In this document: positions 1 to 13,600 of the stretch, piece after piece
Layout of the letters: each line of letters begins with the position of its first letter
How positions within the stretch are numbered: the first letter of the stretch is position 1
From: Plasmodium coatneyi
Taxonomy: Eukaryota; Apicomplexa; Aconoidasida; Haemosporida; Plasmodiidae
Length of the DNA: 64,000 nt
Reading direction: 5' to 3'
Assembly (NCBI RefSeq): GCF_001680005.1
Contig: NC_033564.1
Coordinates: 1,116,001-1,180,000, forward strand
Made by a program: the position numbers and the translations under genes
The notes under the pieces: model-generated
What the model was told of the DNA's origin: nothing
Databases searched by the model: none
The model's input: only the letters and a program-made list of their open reading frames with translations

Positions 1-3000
1 AGTAAAATTCATGATAGCTTCTTCATCTACGTGAATGAATACATGTGCTCAAATAATATTATCGACTTGTATACAAAAGAGGAGAAGGACTACATTGTTC
101 AGAACATGAGGAATATTGCCAAGGCGGAAGGGGTCCAGGAGACTGACAGTAGCATATTCGAGTACTTCCTGAAGAAGGTAAATGAGAATTTGCATTTCAT
201 TCTTTGCTTTTCCCCCACTAGTAACAATTTTAGAGACAAATCGAATAACTTCCAGTGCATACTGAACAACACCATGATTGATATTTACGACAATTGGGAA
301 TCTGATTCGCTGCTCTGTGTGGGACAGAACTATGTTAGCAATATCTACATGAACTTGCGAACTGGGGATATAGAACTGAGTGAGGACTGCCTAGAAGGGG
401 CGCCAAAAAACGGAGAAGAAGTCCCCGTCGCAGTTGCCGATATTGCCCCTGAGGAGCACGTCAACCTGAAGGGAATCGTGACGGAGTATCTGAAGGAGTG
501 CTACGAGGATCTACTAGAAATCGCCTCCAACTATTATGCCCACGAAAGGGCGCACATCTACATCACGCCAAAACTGTACTTGGAGAGCATCAAGACGTAC
601 CACATGATGCTCCTAAAAAACATCACCAGCATCAGCAAAAAAATGGATATGCTCAAAAGCGGAATCACCAAAATGAACGAAACGAGCGCAAATGTGGAAA
701 ACATCAAAAATTGCCTCAAGGAAAAAAAAAAAAATATCCGAGGAGAAGAAAGAAGCCTCAGAAAAATATGCTATAGACATTGGAAATGAAAAGATGATCG
801 TTAAGAAAGAGAGCGACTTGGCTGATATAGAAGAACAGAAATGTCTGGAAATACAGAAAACGGTGCTAAAACAACAGGAGGAATGTGAAAATGATATAGC
901 CTTGGGTATTCCCCTCATAGAACAAGCGGAAGAAGCGCTTAACACACTGAACAAAAAGAATATACAAGAATTGAAGACGCTAAATAAACCCCCTCCAGGA
1001 GTGGAAGACATCACCGCAGCAGTTATGCAGCTACTAGCCACAATCGACACGACTATCTCTGTAGATAAGTTTGGAAAAATTAAGGATAGGAGTTGGAAGT
1101 CGGCCCAGAAAATGATGATCAACCCAGAAAAATTTATCTCTCTACTTAAAGACTACAAAAATAAGATTGACGAGAATTTAGTTCCAGACTGCAACTTCAA
1201 GTATGTGGAGAATTTAATTAACCTTCCCCATTTTAATAAAAATGCGATTCAGAAAAAATCCAAAGCTGCTGCAGGGCTAGCTGAATGGGTTCTAAATGTT
1301 ACATCGTTCCACAAACTTATACAAAATATTCTACCCAAGAGAACACTCCTAGAAAATACGAAAAGAAGTTTGGAAGAAGCAAATGAGAAGTTGCAAATAG
1401 TACGAGAGAAGGTACAGTCCCTTAAGACACAGCTCAGCACTCTTATAAGTCAATATGATCACGCTTTATACGAAAGAGACCTTGTAATCTTGGAAGAGAA
1501 GAAACTTAAAACCAAGTTGGAACTATCCATCAGGTTGATAGACGCTCTGAGCAGTGAACAAATATCATGGTCCAATCAGTATGAAGTTTTGAAGAAGAAA
1601 AAAAAAACCATCCTCACGGATATACTTTTGTCTTCCACTTTTGTCACCTTCTGTGGGGGATTCACCAAAAAGTACAGAAACAAAATTATGACAAAATGTG
1701 TTGAGACGTTGAACAGGAAGAACCAGATTCAGAACGAGGTCTTTAGCGAAGTGCTTAAAAAGATGCAAAAGAGCGCTGTAAAGGAGAAGTCCGCCACGGC
1801 AAGCAAGGAAAACGAATGTGCGGGTGCTTCCATTGCCGGTAACGGTGTAGATCAAACAGGAGGAGATGATGCACTACACAGAGGAGACGCATCCCAAATC
1901 GGGGAGGACTCCAAGGAAGACCTCCCTTATGATATCTTCTCAGTGAACAGCTTCAACTTGGATCTCCTAATAAACGAAGAAACCCTTTCTAAGTTAAGCA
2001 AACAAGGATTAACCCTAAACTCCGTCTGCATAGAAAATAACCTAATCCTGGAAAACAGCGAAAAGTTCCCTATCATTATAGATCCTCAAATGGAAAGTCT
2101 CAAATGGCTAATAAATAGCCAGAAGGAAAAAAGCGAAAAGCTAATAATCACAGACATAAATGATAGTATGCTTTTTAAAAAAATAATAGAATGTCTCTCC
2201 TTTGGCTACTCCATAATTATAGAAAATGCAGATGAAAATATAGATAACTCTCTCTACAACATTATTTCAAAAAATATAATAAGGAGAAAAGACAATTATT
2301 ACATCAATATTAACGAGAAGGAACACGTTTTCCACCCCTCGTTCTACATCATCCTGCACACTCAGTTGTCTAATCCGCACTACCAACCGGAGATCCAGTC
2401 AGCCTGCTCACTTATCAATTTCACTGTAACGCCGGACGATCTAGAGGAGCATCTACTCTCCATCACACTAGAAAACGAATTCAACCACTTGTCTAAGAAG
2501 AGAAAAAAATTATCCTTACTTAAATATGACTACATGTGTCAACTGTCCTTTCTCCAATCGTCCATCCTGCAGAAGCTAACCAATGCTAAGGGAGACATCC
2601 TGGAAGATGTTTCTCTCATTGAAAACTTAGAAACCACCAAACTGCTCAGTGAAAATATTACCAAAAAAACAGAAATCGTGAAAAGCACAGAAGTACATAT
2701 AAACACCATCATCAATTTATATAGACCCTTGTCCAGACGGGGAGTCATGTACTTCTTCATCCTTCAGAAGCTGAAGAACATCCATTCATTTTACTTTTAC
2801 TCTTTGGAGATTTTTTTGAAGATCTTTATCAAGTGCCTCAATGACTGTGCTCAGTTCAGACCCCCCAACAGTGGCCCCCAACCAAGGGTGAAGAGCCACC
2901 GCAAGAGGGTTAAAGCCAAGGGGGGAGAAACAGCCACCAAAGTGGAAGTAGCCGTGAAGGTGGACGGACCAACCGAACCGGACCTTATCACCAATGCAAA

Positions 3001-6000
3001 CGAACCAGAAGTTATCCCCAATACAATCGAACCGGAAGTCATCGCAAGTACAGTCGTACCAGAAGTTATTGCCAATACAATCGAACATGAGGGTTCCGCC
3101 AGCCCAACTGAGCAAGAAGGGGTCAACAACCCAGTTGAGCCAAGTGAAGAGGAAGGAGCAGAAAAACCGGAAGAAGCGGTTGAGACAGAAGTGGTTGCCA
3201 ACCCAACAGAACCCGAAGTTGCCGCTAATCTAGATGAACCGAAAGAGGAGGGAACAACTGAAAAATTGGAGGAGCCGGAAGTAGCTGTCGAGATGGCCGA
3301 ACCAGAAGAGGTCGCCAATCCAGATGAGACAAAAGAAGAGGAAACAGAAGCAAAACCGGAAGAACCTGAAGTGGCAGCCGAATCAACCGAACCGGAAGTG
3401 GTTGCTAATCTAGGAGAACCCGAACCGGTCGCTACTCAGCCTTCACTTGAAAATGACGCGAGTCCAATCGAACCCGAACCTGAAGCTGTCATCGAGTCAG
3501 AAGAACAAGAAGTGGTTGTTAACCCAGTCGAATCAGAAGCAGGCGTAAACCCAGTAGAACCAGAAGTGGTCGTCGAGCCAGAATCTACCCCTGCTGCTGA
3601 CGTGGATGCCCAGCCCAGCGCGCAGAAGGGAGAAGAGGATCCCCAAAAGGAAGACCTGGATACCACGAGCGTAGAGAGCAACGAATCGGATGACATCGAA
3701 TTCGAAAGTGACGACCTGGACGGGGAAGATGCCCAAAGTGAAGAAACAAAGATAGACAAGAATGAAGTGCAGAAGAGAGTAAACGTACTGATCAGTCTTC
3801 TAATAGAAAAAATGTGGATGTATATCGATAAGGGACTCCTAGAGAGAGATAAACTTATCGTAAAGTGTCTGATCATGTTAAACCTAGAAAAGCTAAACGG
3901 AAATATTAGCCAAGAGGAAGAGGACATGTTTATAAACCCAAAGTGTACCGTAAAAGCAAGCCAAAAAGAAAATGAAAGAGGAGAAAAAAAGCTAATCAAT
4001 AAATCCTTCATGAGTGAAGACCTATATCAAGATTGTAAAAATTTAGAAAATTTGAAAGACTTTGATAACCTTACAGAAAGCTTAGAAAGCGAGAGCATGT
4101 CGTGGAAACAGTGGTTCCTAAGTGACAAGGTAGAGAATGAGGAGCTCCCCAGGAAGTATAACAACTTGAAGGACTTCTCCAAGTTGCTACTAATAAGGGT
4201 TTTACGAAAGGACAGATTCCCTGTGGCGTTGAAAAATTACATCCATACAAACATCAAAATGACGAATGATGAGAAGAATACCTACGCGTTGGAGAAGATC
4301 CTCGAGGAGTACATCGATAATAAGACGCCCGTGTTGTTTCTGCTAACACCGGGAAACGACCCCTCCAAGGATATCGAGGAGTACGTAGCGAAACTGAAAA
4401 GGACAAAGGGAAAGGGTGCGAATAGTACCCAAAAAGGGGACCACACAACAGATGGAAAGCAGCACAGCGAAGAAACCATTTCCTACGTTAATATTTCCAT
4501 GGGGCAGGGACAGGAAAGCATTGCACTTAAGTATTTGAAGGAAACATCCCAATCAGGGGGATTCATATTCCTGCAGAACATCCACCTCATGACCAAATGG
4601 CTAAAAGAATTTGAAGAAATCCTCGACAAAATATTAACCGATGCTCACCCGAATTTCCGTCTATTCCTATCGTCAGCCATTCCTTCCGAAAAAGACACCA
4701 AATTGTTACCGGAGAAATTACTAAAAAAGTGCTTCAGGATTAACAATGAAAAGTCTTTTAGCTTAAAGGATAACATCAAATGTTCCTTGGAGAAATTCCA
4801 AAGTAGGGAATACGACGATAAGCTAAAAAATGTAATTTTTGGTCTCTCCTATTATCATAGCTTGCTCTTGGGAAGGTTTCTCTACGGAAAAATTGGATTC
4901 AGTCAATCGTATTCCTTCAACGATAATGATTTGGAAATTTCTTTTAATATTATCAAGAGGTACTTGGAGAGTTACAACAGTTTTCCTCTTGCAGATGTTC
5001 TCTTCCTCATAGGGGAAATAATTTACGGGGGGCACATCACGGATGTATGGGATAGACGCATAAACAAGACGTACGTCAAAAATGTGCTCAAGGAGATATA
5101 CAGAAATGTGGTTGCCATTAATGGTCGCACGGTTAGCGGCGAGGTGCGTGATGTTCAAAATGGAGACGACGAAAATGATGAAAATGACGCAGATGGAGAG
5201 GACCATGCGGAGGAGGGCGATGCAAGCGGGCGTGGGGCCACACATGGTAGGAAGCCTGAGGCCCGCCGTGCAAACGACCAGGAGGACGAAATGGATGAGC
5301 AGGCAGTCCTCAAAGACACCAGGACGAACATCCTCTTCGAACTGTTCAAATTCCCTGACTGCACCAAATACAGCATTCCCCAGTTGAAAAAATATGTGGA
5401 TGAGAAGCTGAACAAAGAACAGACCTGCTTGCTGGGTCTCCACGTGAACGCGGAAATTGAATATATGAAAAATGAGTGCTCGAGAATCCTGCAGAATTTG
5501 CAAGAGATCAGCAGTCGGGAGATTTCCTCCTCGCAGGGTTCTTACGAAAAGGGGACAAAAACGGACGCCACGCACAACCCCGGTGGAAGTACCGTTGGGA
5601 ATAAACAGGGAAGTCACCCCACCAGTGACAGCAAAGATGATGGAAAGCGCCCCAAGGAGTCCGACCAACTACGGAAGAAGGACCGCCATAAAGGAGACAC
5701 AGAAACGGAAAGTGGAAAAAATGAAACCACTAAAATTATATATGACATTATTAACCGCCTCCTAAATGAACTCCCAGAAAAAATAGACATAAGTGATCTG
5801 AAAATAGAAGACACAGAGACGAACACATTTATGGTCATTGCATTGAAGGAGTCCGAAAAGTTCAACGCACTCATTGATTGCATTTATGACAGCTTGGTGG
5901 AGATAAAGCTAGTACTAGACGGTATCCTAAATATGAACAGTAAAATACAACTTAGCATAAAGGCTTTACTGCTACATAACATCCCAGAAATTTGGAAGAG

Positions 6001-6766
6001 CTTTTCCTATCCGTCCAAAAAGAAACTACTACCATGGTTTGAAGACTTCAAATTGAGAGTAACTTTTTTACAAGAATGGATTGCAAAAATAAGGTGCAAT
6101 ATTTTCTTACCCAATTCTGTATGGCTATCTGCTCTTTTCAATCCGATTTCATTCCTCACGGCCATTAAACAGAAGTTCTCGCATGAGAATAGAGTTCCTA
6201 TCGATAAGCTAAAGCTAAAGTGGCACGTCACAAATATCACCAAAGTAGAAGAACTAAACAATAAAAATAATTCTTTGTACATCCATGGGTTGTTTCTCCA
6301 GGGAGCCTCCTGGTTCATTAATTCGCAAAATGATTCCTTCACATTTGATATGGATAATTTGGGTGATAACGTATCCTATGGCAATCTAGTGGAGTCCGTG
6401 CCGAAGAACATCTTCTTCCCCATGCCGCTCGTCTACGTTTATTGTGTCACGAATGAACAGGAAGAACGGCTTGCCCGGGCATCCGACGCCCGCTACTTGG
6501 ATACGCCCCTTTATATCACCTCGGATAGGGGCGGCACCTTCGTCTGCTCCGTCGATTTGAAGTAAGGGGGGAATTCATCCACACATCTGGAACGCACATC
6601 AACACCACATACATGAAATGCACATCAACACCACATACATGGAAATGCACTTCTGTATACACTGCAACCCATTTCTACCTCCCCCACACAATGCAGCCTA
6701 GAAACGGACGACCTCGAGGACAAGTGGATCTTAGCTGGAGTTGCCCTCTTCCTATCGGACGATTAG
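1..6766 (+). CDS. Dynein heavy chain, C-terminal half (5' truncated by window, internal frameshift)
   Basis: Minus-end microtubule motor heavy chain. The reading frame is already open at base 1, so the N-terminal tail, linker and AAA1-AAA3 lie outside. The order seen is the AAA4 end (motif LHFILCFSPTSNNFRDK, about bases 190-250), stalk coiled coil 1 (about 500-1020, with the dynein-typical NKPPPGVEDI), the microtubule-binding tip (about 1080-1320), coiled coil 2 (1330-1600), AAA5 (FVTFCGGF, then LTLNSVCIENNLILENSEKFP), an acidic insert (2930-3760), AAA6 and the C-terminal region (PVLFLLTPGNDPSKD, ISMGQGQESIA, FIFLQNIHLM, then NSVWLSALFNP, LYIHGLFLQGASW and FFPMPLVYVYC). Exon 1 ends at 6561. 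A donor GTAAGG at 6562 and an acceptor after 6696 add a last exon 6697-6766, whose residues DKWILAGVALFLSDD match the usual KWI-x-x-GVALL dynein terminus. Without this splice the protein stops at 6565. A one-base frameshift lies in an A-run at 722-734. Family assignment is secure; the subtype (axonemal is likely in Plasmodium) is inference. Confidence 0.95.
722..734 (+). other. Homopolymer frameshift inside the dynein gene
   Basis: A run of 13 A residues. The dynein reading frame enters in frame 1 (upstream residues ...NIKNCLKEKKK) and must leave in frame 2 (...KISEEKKEASEKYAI) to continue the stalk coiled coil. Twelve or fifteen A residues would keep one frame. No GT...AG pair explains the switch. 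The most likely cause is a sequencing or assembly length error in the run; a real frameshift or slippage site is less likely. Confidence 0.85.
2930..3760 (+). repeat. Acidic EPEV-type repeat insert in the dynein coding sequence
   Basis: Degenerate tandem codons for motifs such as EPEVVAN, EPEVAAE and TEPEV are repeated about 20 times, followed by an Asp/Glu/Ser-rich stretch. The insert separates the AAA5 part from the AAA6 part of the motor. Such low-complexity inserts between folded parts are common in Plasmodium proteins. It is expected to be a disordered loop that leaves the ring intact. Confidence 0.8.
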
Positions 6767-7608
6767 CCCATGCTGCGCCCTGTCGCCATGGATAGGGGCA
6801 CGTCCTTTTTTCCCCACTTTATCCCCATGCCTGATTGGTTCTATAGCCCCGTTGCACATGCTCTCGCAAGCTACTGTAACTAGCAAGGGCCTCCAAACGG
6901 CGCCCTAAACGGCGCTCGAAGCGAACTTTTTGAACCACCTCACCGGTCAGCTAAAAGGATCCCCCCCCTGCGTGTTCTTCTCTGCGCAAATTAACACATC
7001 ATCAATATCAATAATTCAGTAGGGTTGTTCAATTAAAGTTTGTGCTGCCCGCAAATGGGTCGAGCCCAGAGCACACAGAGGCACATAAAAGGTTGTGTTC
7101 CTGTGCGGTGTGCACACTACGGCATACACAGCGTCATTTACAACATATGGGGTGGAAAAAAGGGGAACGAAAAAAAAAAAAAAATAAATAAAATAAAATA
7201 AAGGACACAAAAAAAATAAAATAAATAAATAGCACAAAAAAAATAAAATAAATAGCACAAAAAAAATAAAATAAATAGCACAAAAAAAATAAAATAAATA
7301 GCACAAAAAAAATAAAATAAATAGCACAAAAAAGATAAAATAAATAAATAGCACAAAAAAGATAAAATAAATAAATAGCACAAAAAAGATAAAATAAATA
7401 AATAGCACAAAAAAAATAAAATAAATAAATAGCACAAATAAAATAAAATAAATAATAAAATAATAATAAAATAAAAAAATAAATAAATCACACCACAGAA
7501 TAATGGTGTGCCAAAATGTAGTACGGTAAAAATGGCATCAATGAAATAGCCTCTGGGGTTGCAAAGCGGAAGGTACGAGCACCGCTGCCGTGGCTTCGCC
7601 TTCCCCCC
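6767..7608. other. Convergent intergenic region between dynein and the SANT protein
   Basis: Both flanking genes end here, so this is the 3' untranslated region for both. Apart from the A-rich tandem repeat at about 7168-7490, no coding exon is evident after the short last dynein exon. Confidence 0.7.
7168..7490. repeat. A-rich tandem minisatellite, unit about 22-26 bp
   Basis: Imperfect tandem copies of a unit of the form AAAAAAATAAAATAAATAGCAC, about 11 copies. The unit varies by an extra AAAT and by A/G in AAAAGATAAA. It lies between two convergent genes. Open frames through it on the minus strand only translate the repeat (Phe/Leu/Tyr/Cys-rich) and are not genes. Confidence 0.9.
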
Positions 7609-10600
7609 CTAGGAGGCCTCACTTTTCCTCTTCTTCACAATCGTGTTCTGGTAAAAGTTTTTAATTTGTTCCCGTGTTTTCCCATACGGATGCAAAGCTA
7701 ATACGAGGGTGTCCCAATTTTTCCCTTCCTTTTCATACACCTCGAAGTAGATTTCCTTTTCTCTGTCTGTCCATTTGGTGGCGGTTTTCCTAAATGGTTG
7801 CTTGGAGGGGTCATCAAAACTTCCTCCCTCGTAACTTTCCATGTGTTGCAAGGACTCCATGGAGCACTGGTTTGAGGACTTACTGCTCTGGATGGAGTTC
7901 CTTATGTGTTCCATGTTGGACCTCTCTGGCGGGTTTTCCACAGCCTGCTTCTCCGATGGTTGCTTCTCCCATGGATGATTAGCAGCCAGTTCTGCTGTCA
8001 CCGTCTTCTCCTCCTCGTTCCCTGCACCGCTGTCATCAGCAACTGTCCCCTTCTTGCAACTCGTAACGACGGAAGAACTTCCACCATTCCTTTTCACCTC
8101 ATCCCAACGGTCCTCTCCTTGCAACGGAATTGCACTGCTGCTGTTGTTAAAAGGCATGACGTTGATGTGATCACCGGAACATAGTCTATCTTGCTTCATC
8201 GCGTCTGTGTCTGGTAGATGACTTCCCCCGATGGGCAGTCCTCCCATTTCGTTACTATCATGAACCCCTAAATTTTGTGTGTCCAAAGATTCGCTATTAA
8301 TTAAGGCGTCTTGCGGTTGGTGCTCTTGGCTTGCCAGCGACTGGCTCATTAGCCCTTCACTCATACTTACGTCACAAACTTGCACCATCGATTCTGCTCT
8401 CAACTGTGATTCCACCATTGAGTTAGTCCTATCATCGTTCATCACCTCTTCGCTCATCTGCGCGTTGGACGTTTTTTTCCTTTTACGCGCTTTTTCATCC
8501 TCCGGCTTAACGGTTAAATCCCTCTTCACATCCGAAGCCCCTGCACCTGCACCTAAACCACCTACTTCCCCTACTATTCCTTCAGATATACCATTCCAAC
8601 TTAACATATTTGCGTGTTTCCGCTTCGTCGTGGCGCCCACCAAACTGTGGTTCACCCGCGTCTTGCCCTTTTTACGGTTATGATTCCTCCCATCTTTGTT
8701 CCTCCCATGAATTGTATGACCCGTTGATGCTTCTTCCCATTGGCCTAACTCCCCCACGTGGGTATTGTCTTTGCTTCCCCCTCCTGCCTTGGACTTCCCT
8801 GCAGGGATGATCTCCTTCCTCTTTATATTTTTCTCCTTCTGAAGGTACACACCCTCGATACTCTGAATGCTGCTCTTTCTGGAGACCTTTTTCCCCTTAC
8901 CTTCCAAAGTCACTGGCGCAGCAGAATACCTTCCAATTTCCATGGGTTCCATCTGCACAACATTCTTACTCCTAACCGCTTCGACATTCCCTGTGTCCTT
9001 CCAGTTTATATTTTTTAAAAACTCAAAACATTTGTATAGGCTCTCTTCAGAGGTCTCAATTTTAACATTACTTTCGAATGGGTTGTTCATGCTGTCGTTC
9101 GAGTCCGGGTAGGAGACTCTCCTTCCCACGTTATTGCCGTCGTTGCTCGGTGGAGGGTAAACCCCGAACACACTGCTACTACTGTCTACGTTATGTATAT
9201 CGTGGGCTTTCACGTCCCTTAACTGAACAAGGGATCCCACTTCCTCGACATCCTCATCATAGTCATTGTCATCATCATCATTGTTGTCATCCTCCCCCCG
9301 TTTGCTACTACCCATGCTGTTCCTTCTGGGGTTCACTACTTGGCCGTTTTCGCCAAATGGGTTGTAATCATCCCTGTTAGAATTCACGTTGCAATTATAT
9401 GCAATGGCCCTTTTATCTCCTCTTTCTTTTACCTGCCCCCACATTGCTGGTAGACCTGTTGGTTCTCCGTTTTGTAAGTTTTTTTCGTCACTCTCCCTCG
9501 GGTGGTGTGTTTTCTCTTCACCCTTAAGGTTGAGCAGTTTGTTGCCATACATTACGTCGTTATCCCTTTCTGTTTTTTTCAGATTACCCATTCCATTTGC
9601 GTGTAAAATTTGCCTGTGAGCGGCCTTTTCTTCTTCTACTGTGGGGGTAAACACATCACCCGTGGCGGATGCATTAAAGCCTTTTTGAGGGGGATCATTA
9701 CTCAAAAGGGAGAACCCCCCTTCACCAACCACCTTCTCACTCACCTCATTACTGTTGCTAAGGGGTGGCGTCATGATCATACTACTGCACGTGGCCGTGC
9801 TTGGCTGCTGATAATCCACCAGGGTCTCCTTACCGAGCGTCAACTGAGATGGGATTTGCGAAGGGAACGGCACACTGTCCCTTCTTTCCACCTTTTCCAC
9901 CTTCTTCTTCTTTTCCCCCTTGTCACCCTTATCGTTCTTCCTCTTTTTTCTCTCTTCGACCACATTATTGTCATTATACACAATTTCGATGATGTCAGAA
10001 TTGATTCCACTGTAAATGAGGTTCTCCTCATTCTTCACCAGAAAGCATAATTTTTTGTTTGCACTGAGAATGAACTTGTAATTCTTTGGCACAACATACC
10101 CGTCTGACATATTTTCAAGCACAATGGTTTTGGTTCTTTGAGTTGCGGCTCCGTCTGCGTCTCCATCGATGTTCTGTGCAGTGGTGACATCTTTACTAAG
10201 CGGGGGAGACATACCCGCCCTGCACGCACGATCCCCACTTCGTTCTCCACTGTTGCTCTGCACATCGCTAAACGCTTTTACAAAATAGTTTTGAAAAAAA
10301 TGACGCAGATTGATAACGTTATGTTGAAAAAAATTGGACTGCTCAAATTCACTTGGGTCATAATTCCTCTCCAGTTTTTCCATCAACTGGGCAACAATTT
10401 CCTCCTTAGGGTTTTTCTTCGTCGTGTCATTACCCACAGGTCGCTGCTTTTTATTTCTCTTCACTCTGCTCAACGATATGATCAGGAGAAATTTTTTAAA
10501 GTTGAAAAAGTTTTTCGTCATATAGTAAAAATCCACGCACTGCTTCGTATTTTTAAACTCCAAGTATTGACTGATTTTTTCGAAATTTTTTGGATAAAGG

Positions 10601-13600
10601 AAGTACTTTTCCAGGAATATTTTGATCTCGCGTTTGTCCCAGATGAAGTTTCTCTCGTTCTGGGCGTCTTTACACGTGAAGGGGTCGTTGCTCCTCACAT
10701 CTTTGCAGGTGACCGAACCATCCGGCACGACGGACCGGTTGTTCTCATTCCAGTAAAGCACATTTCTTTCCAGAGAAAAGAGCGGCATTTTAGGGCCCTT
10801 CATGCAGTAACAGTAGGGGATGGTCTGCACGAAATGGGGGTTTCTCCTCTTCTTTGAAGCGTTAAGGGAGATACAATTTTTACGCCATGTAATACAGGGG
10901 CCTGTCAAATTAGCATATTTTATATTCATATAATCTTTCTTCTTCTCCTCCTGTCCCTTTTTCTCCATCACGTTACCTTTTTCATTCCCCCCGTATGCGT
11001 GGCCACCGTCATCATCGTCATTGTAGTCACCCTCCCCCTCCTCACCAAAGGAACCTTTCAGTCTAAGTGAGCTGTATGCTAAATTCTTATTGTTGTGTTT
11101 AAATCCATATGGTAGCGGTACGAAGATATTCGGGTGATCATATGCACGTACGGGTAAAATTCCCCACGCAAAAATATTCTTCCTTTCTCTTTCTTTTTCA
11201 CCGATTTCAATGTCTTCCTTCCACATTTTAAATATGTGTTTATATAAAGCGCTATGTTCTTTCATCATTTTTTCTAGCTGTTTTTTTCTCTGCGCATAGT
11301 AGGAAAAAGTGGGCTGAATATGTCTTGGCATATCTTGGCTTCCCCCTTCCAGGTTAAACTCTCTGCAATGCATATGCGTCACGTAGTATTTCACCGTCAC
11401 TTCGTCGTTGCTGCTGCTGTAGCTGAGCATCTCATCGTGGATCGTCAAGTAGTATGTTTCCATGTCGCCTTCCACTGTTGTTGCTCCTTCTTTCAATCCG
11501 TTCGGAATGAAATCCTCCTTCATGGGGAGGTTTTGCTCTTGGAACTTCTTCTCACTTTCGCCCTTGACTTTTCCTTTACCCTTGGCTTTGCTTTTTCTCA
11601 CTTGGGAGGCTCCCTTCATACCTGCTGCTTTCCCTCCTTTGCTGCACTCCTCCCCCATTTCGCCCAATCCATGGTATACCCCATCTGCGTACCATTCCTC
11701 CTTCGCATAATAAGATTTACTTTTAATTTTTTTTTTTTTTTTTTTTCCCTTGATGGAGTACAGTGAATATTTCTTACTCACGTAGTTCAACAGGAGCAAT
11801 GGCGAGAAGGTTGCACCCTCAGAGGAGTTCCTTTTCCATTTACACACAACCTTTTCTAAGTGGGTAATTATGTCCTCCACGTCATAACCCGTGTGATCAT
11901 ACTCTACATTGTCGACGTAAAAATAGTTGTACTTCTTCTTTTCGCTTAGGTTTTGTCTCAACAGGGTGCTCAAAAAGGTGCTATTAAAGAGGTGGTTGTC
12001 ATCGAAGGTTTTCACCGTGCAGGTCTCGCTTCCATCTCCGCAACCATTTCCGTCCTCACCGTTTCCACCGCTGTTTTCGCACTTTTTCTGTTTTCCACTT
12101 TTTTTCCGTTTCTGTTTTTTTTTCTTCAAGAAGAGGCTCTTGTACCTATGGAGGAGTCCCCCGTCGTGCTCCAGTCTCGCACTGAGGTACGCCATGGGGG
12201 GGGACAACACTCCACAGGGTTGATCTTCTTCATTTGGTGATCTCTCCTCCCCTGGGTACCCCTCACCCTGAGGGCACGCAGAACCTCCGCACAACCCACC
12301 CGTAGAGACAAAATTCAAAATTAACTTAATTTTTTTCCCCAAATTTAGCAAATACGGGGGAACGTACTCCCTCTTAAGGTAGAGACAAATATGGTTGTCT
12401 CCCACCTCGTAGCTCTGATTGGCGCCTCTCATTTCATGCGTGTTCATCATGGGGGCACTGCTCCTATGACCAGTCCCCCCCGAATGATGAGTGCTTATCA
12501 TATCATATTGCTGCGCTGGTATATAATCATAAAATCTGTTCACTTTTTTATTCACAATAAAATGGTTTGTCACTGGTTTTTCCCTTCTCTCCTCAATCAG
12601 TTCGCAGGAAAAAACTTTACTTATGCTCACTAGGAAGGTTAACACACTAGCGGTCATAAGGCTGCTGTTATTTTTCGATACCTCCTCATTTATCTCATTC
12701 TTCATGTTGATCCAGCAGATATTTCTCTTTCCTTGGTCGTTTATCAGGTTGGACAAACTGCACAGGGGGGTGTTATAGTATGGGAGGCCTTTTCTCTCAT
12801 GCTTACAGCTTGTTGGGTTTCCTCTTCCATGTGTACCTTTTCCAGGTGCACCACTGGTTTGGTCCCACGCGTAGGGGTAACTGTCCCCCATGGTCTGTGC
12901 TGCATGATTGCTCTCCTCCAGTTGCGTCCCCTCCGGCGGTCCCTGCGACGACCCTGACTTCCGTCTCTTCCTCCTGTGGCTGAGGAAATTTAAGAGGAGC
13001 TTCTTCTTCCGCATCCTCCTCATCTCTTGTTTGTAAATTTCATTGTTATCATATTCCCCAAAAATCCTGCCACACAGGTGGGTGTCTTTATAGTATTTAT
13101 TTCGCAGCAAGGCTTGATACAGATCCACACAAACCCAATTTTTAGTGTTCACATTTTCACTTGAAAATTCAACGTGATGACATTTATTTTTCATGCAAAG
13201 GCAATTTTCTCTGAATACTTGGAGAGGAATGAACGAATTTGTAAAGTGGTGAGATGAATGTGCGTTGGTACTTTTTTTTTTTTTTTTCTTCCTTCTATCA
13301 TGCCTTATAATTTTGCACACTTCTTCCTGTTCCACTACTCCTTCCTCATAGTCGTTCTGTTCCTTCTGCTGATGTTGTTGATGTTCTTCTTGTTCCTCCT
13401 CTTCTTCGTTTTCTTCTGCACCGGCTACTTTTTCCTCGACGGCTTCTTCTTCCTCGTCTTCTTCTTCCCGTTTTAGCTGTAGTTCATCCTTGTTGTAAAT
13501 TTTTAAACTGTTTTTATTTTTTGTAAAATCTGCTTTTATTAAATCTTTTTCCATTTTTAATATTGCTATGTCATCATTATTTTCCTCACTGACTCGTCTG

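Noticed and set aside
722..734. An intron to explain the dynein frame change
   Set aside because: No donor/acceptor pair in the right place keeps both coiled-coil halves; a one-base change in the A-run explains it fully.
2851..4011. Several Ser/Phe-rich minus-strand frames opposite dynein
   Set aside because: They are mirror readings of the acidic EPEV repeat and Glu/Lys coding sequence.
4823..5668. 281-codon open frame on the minus strand
   Set aside because: It is antisense to the AAA6 region of dynein, whose sense frame shows clear family motifs. The antisense product has no recognisable domain.
7016..7491. Phe/Leu/Tyr/Cys repeat proteins on the minus strand
   Set aside because: They only translate the A-rich minisatellite in two frames; no start context or conserved part.
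10138..10857. 239-codon plus-strand frame
   Set aside because: It lies opposite the SANT-domain gene, whose own frame is open for 2079 codons and contains the SANT motif there.
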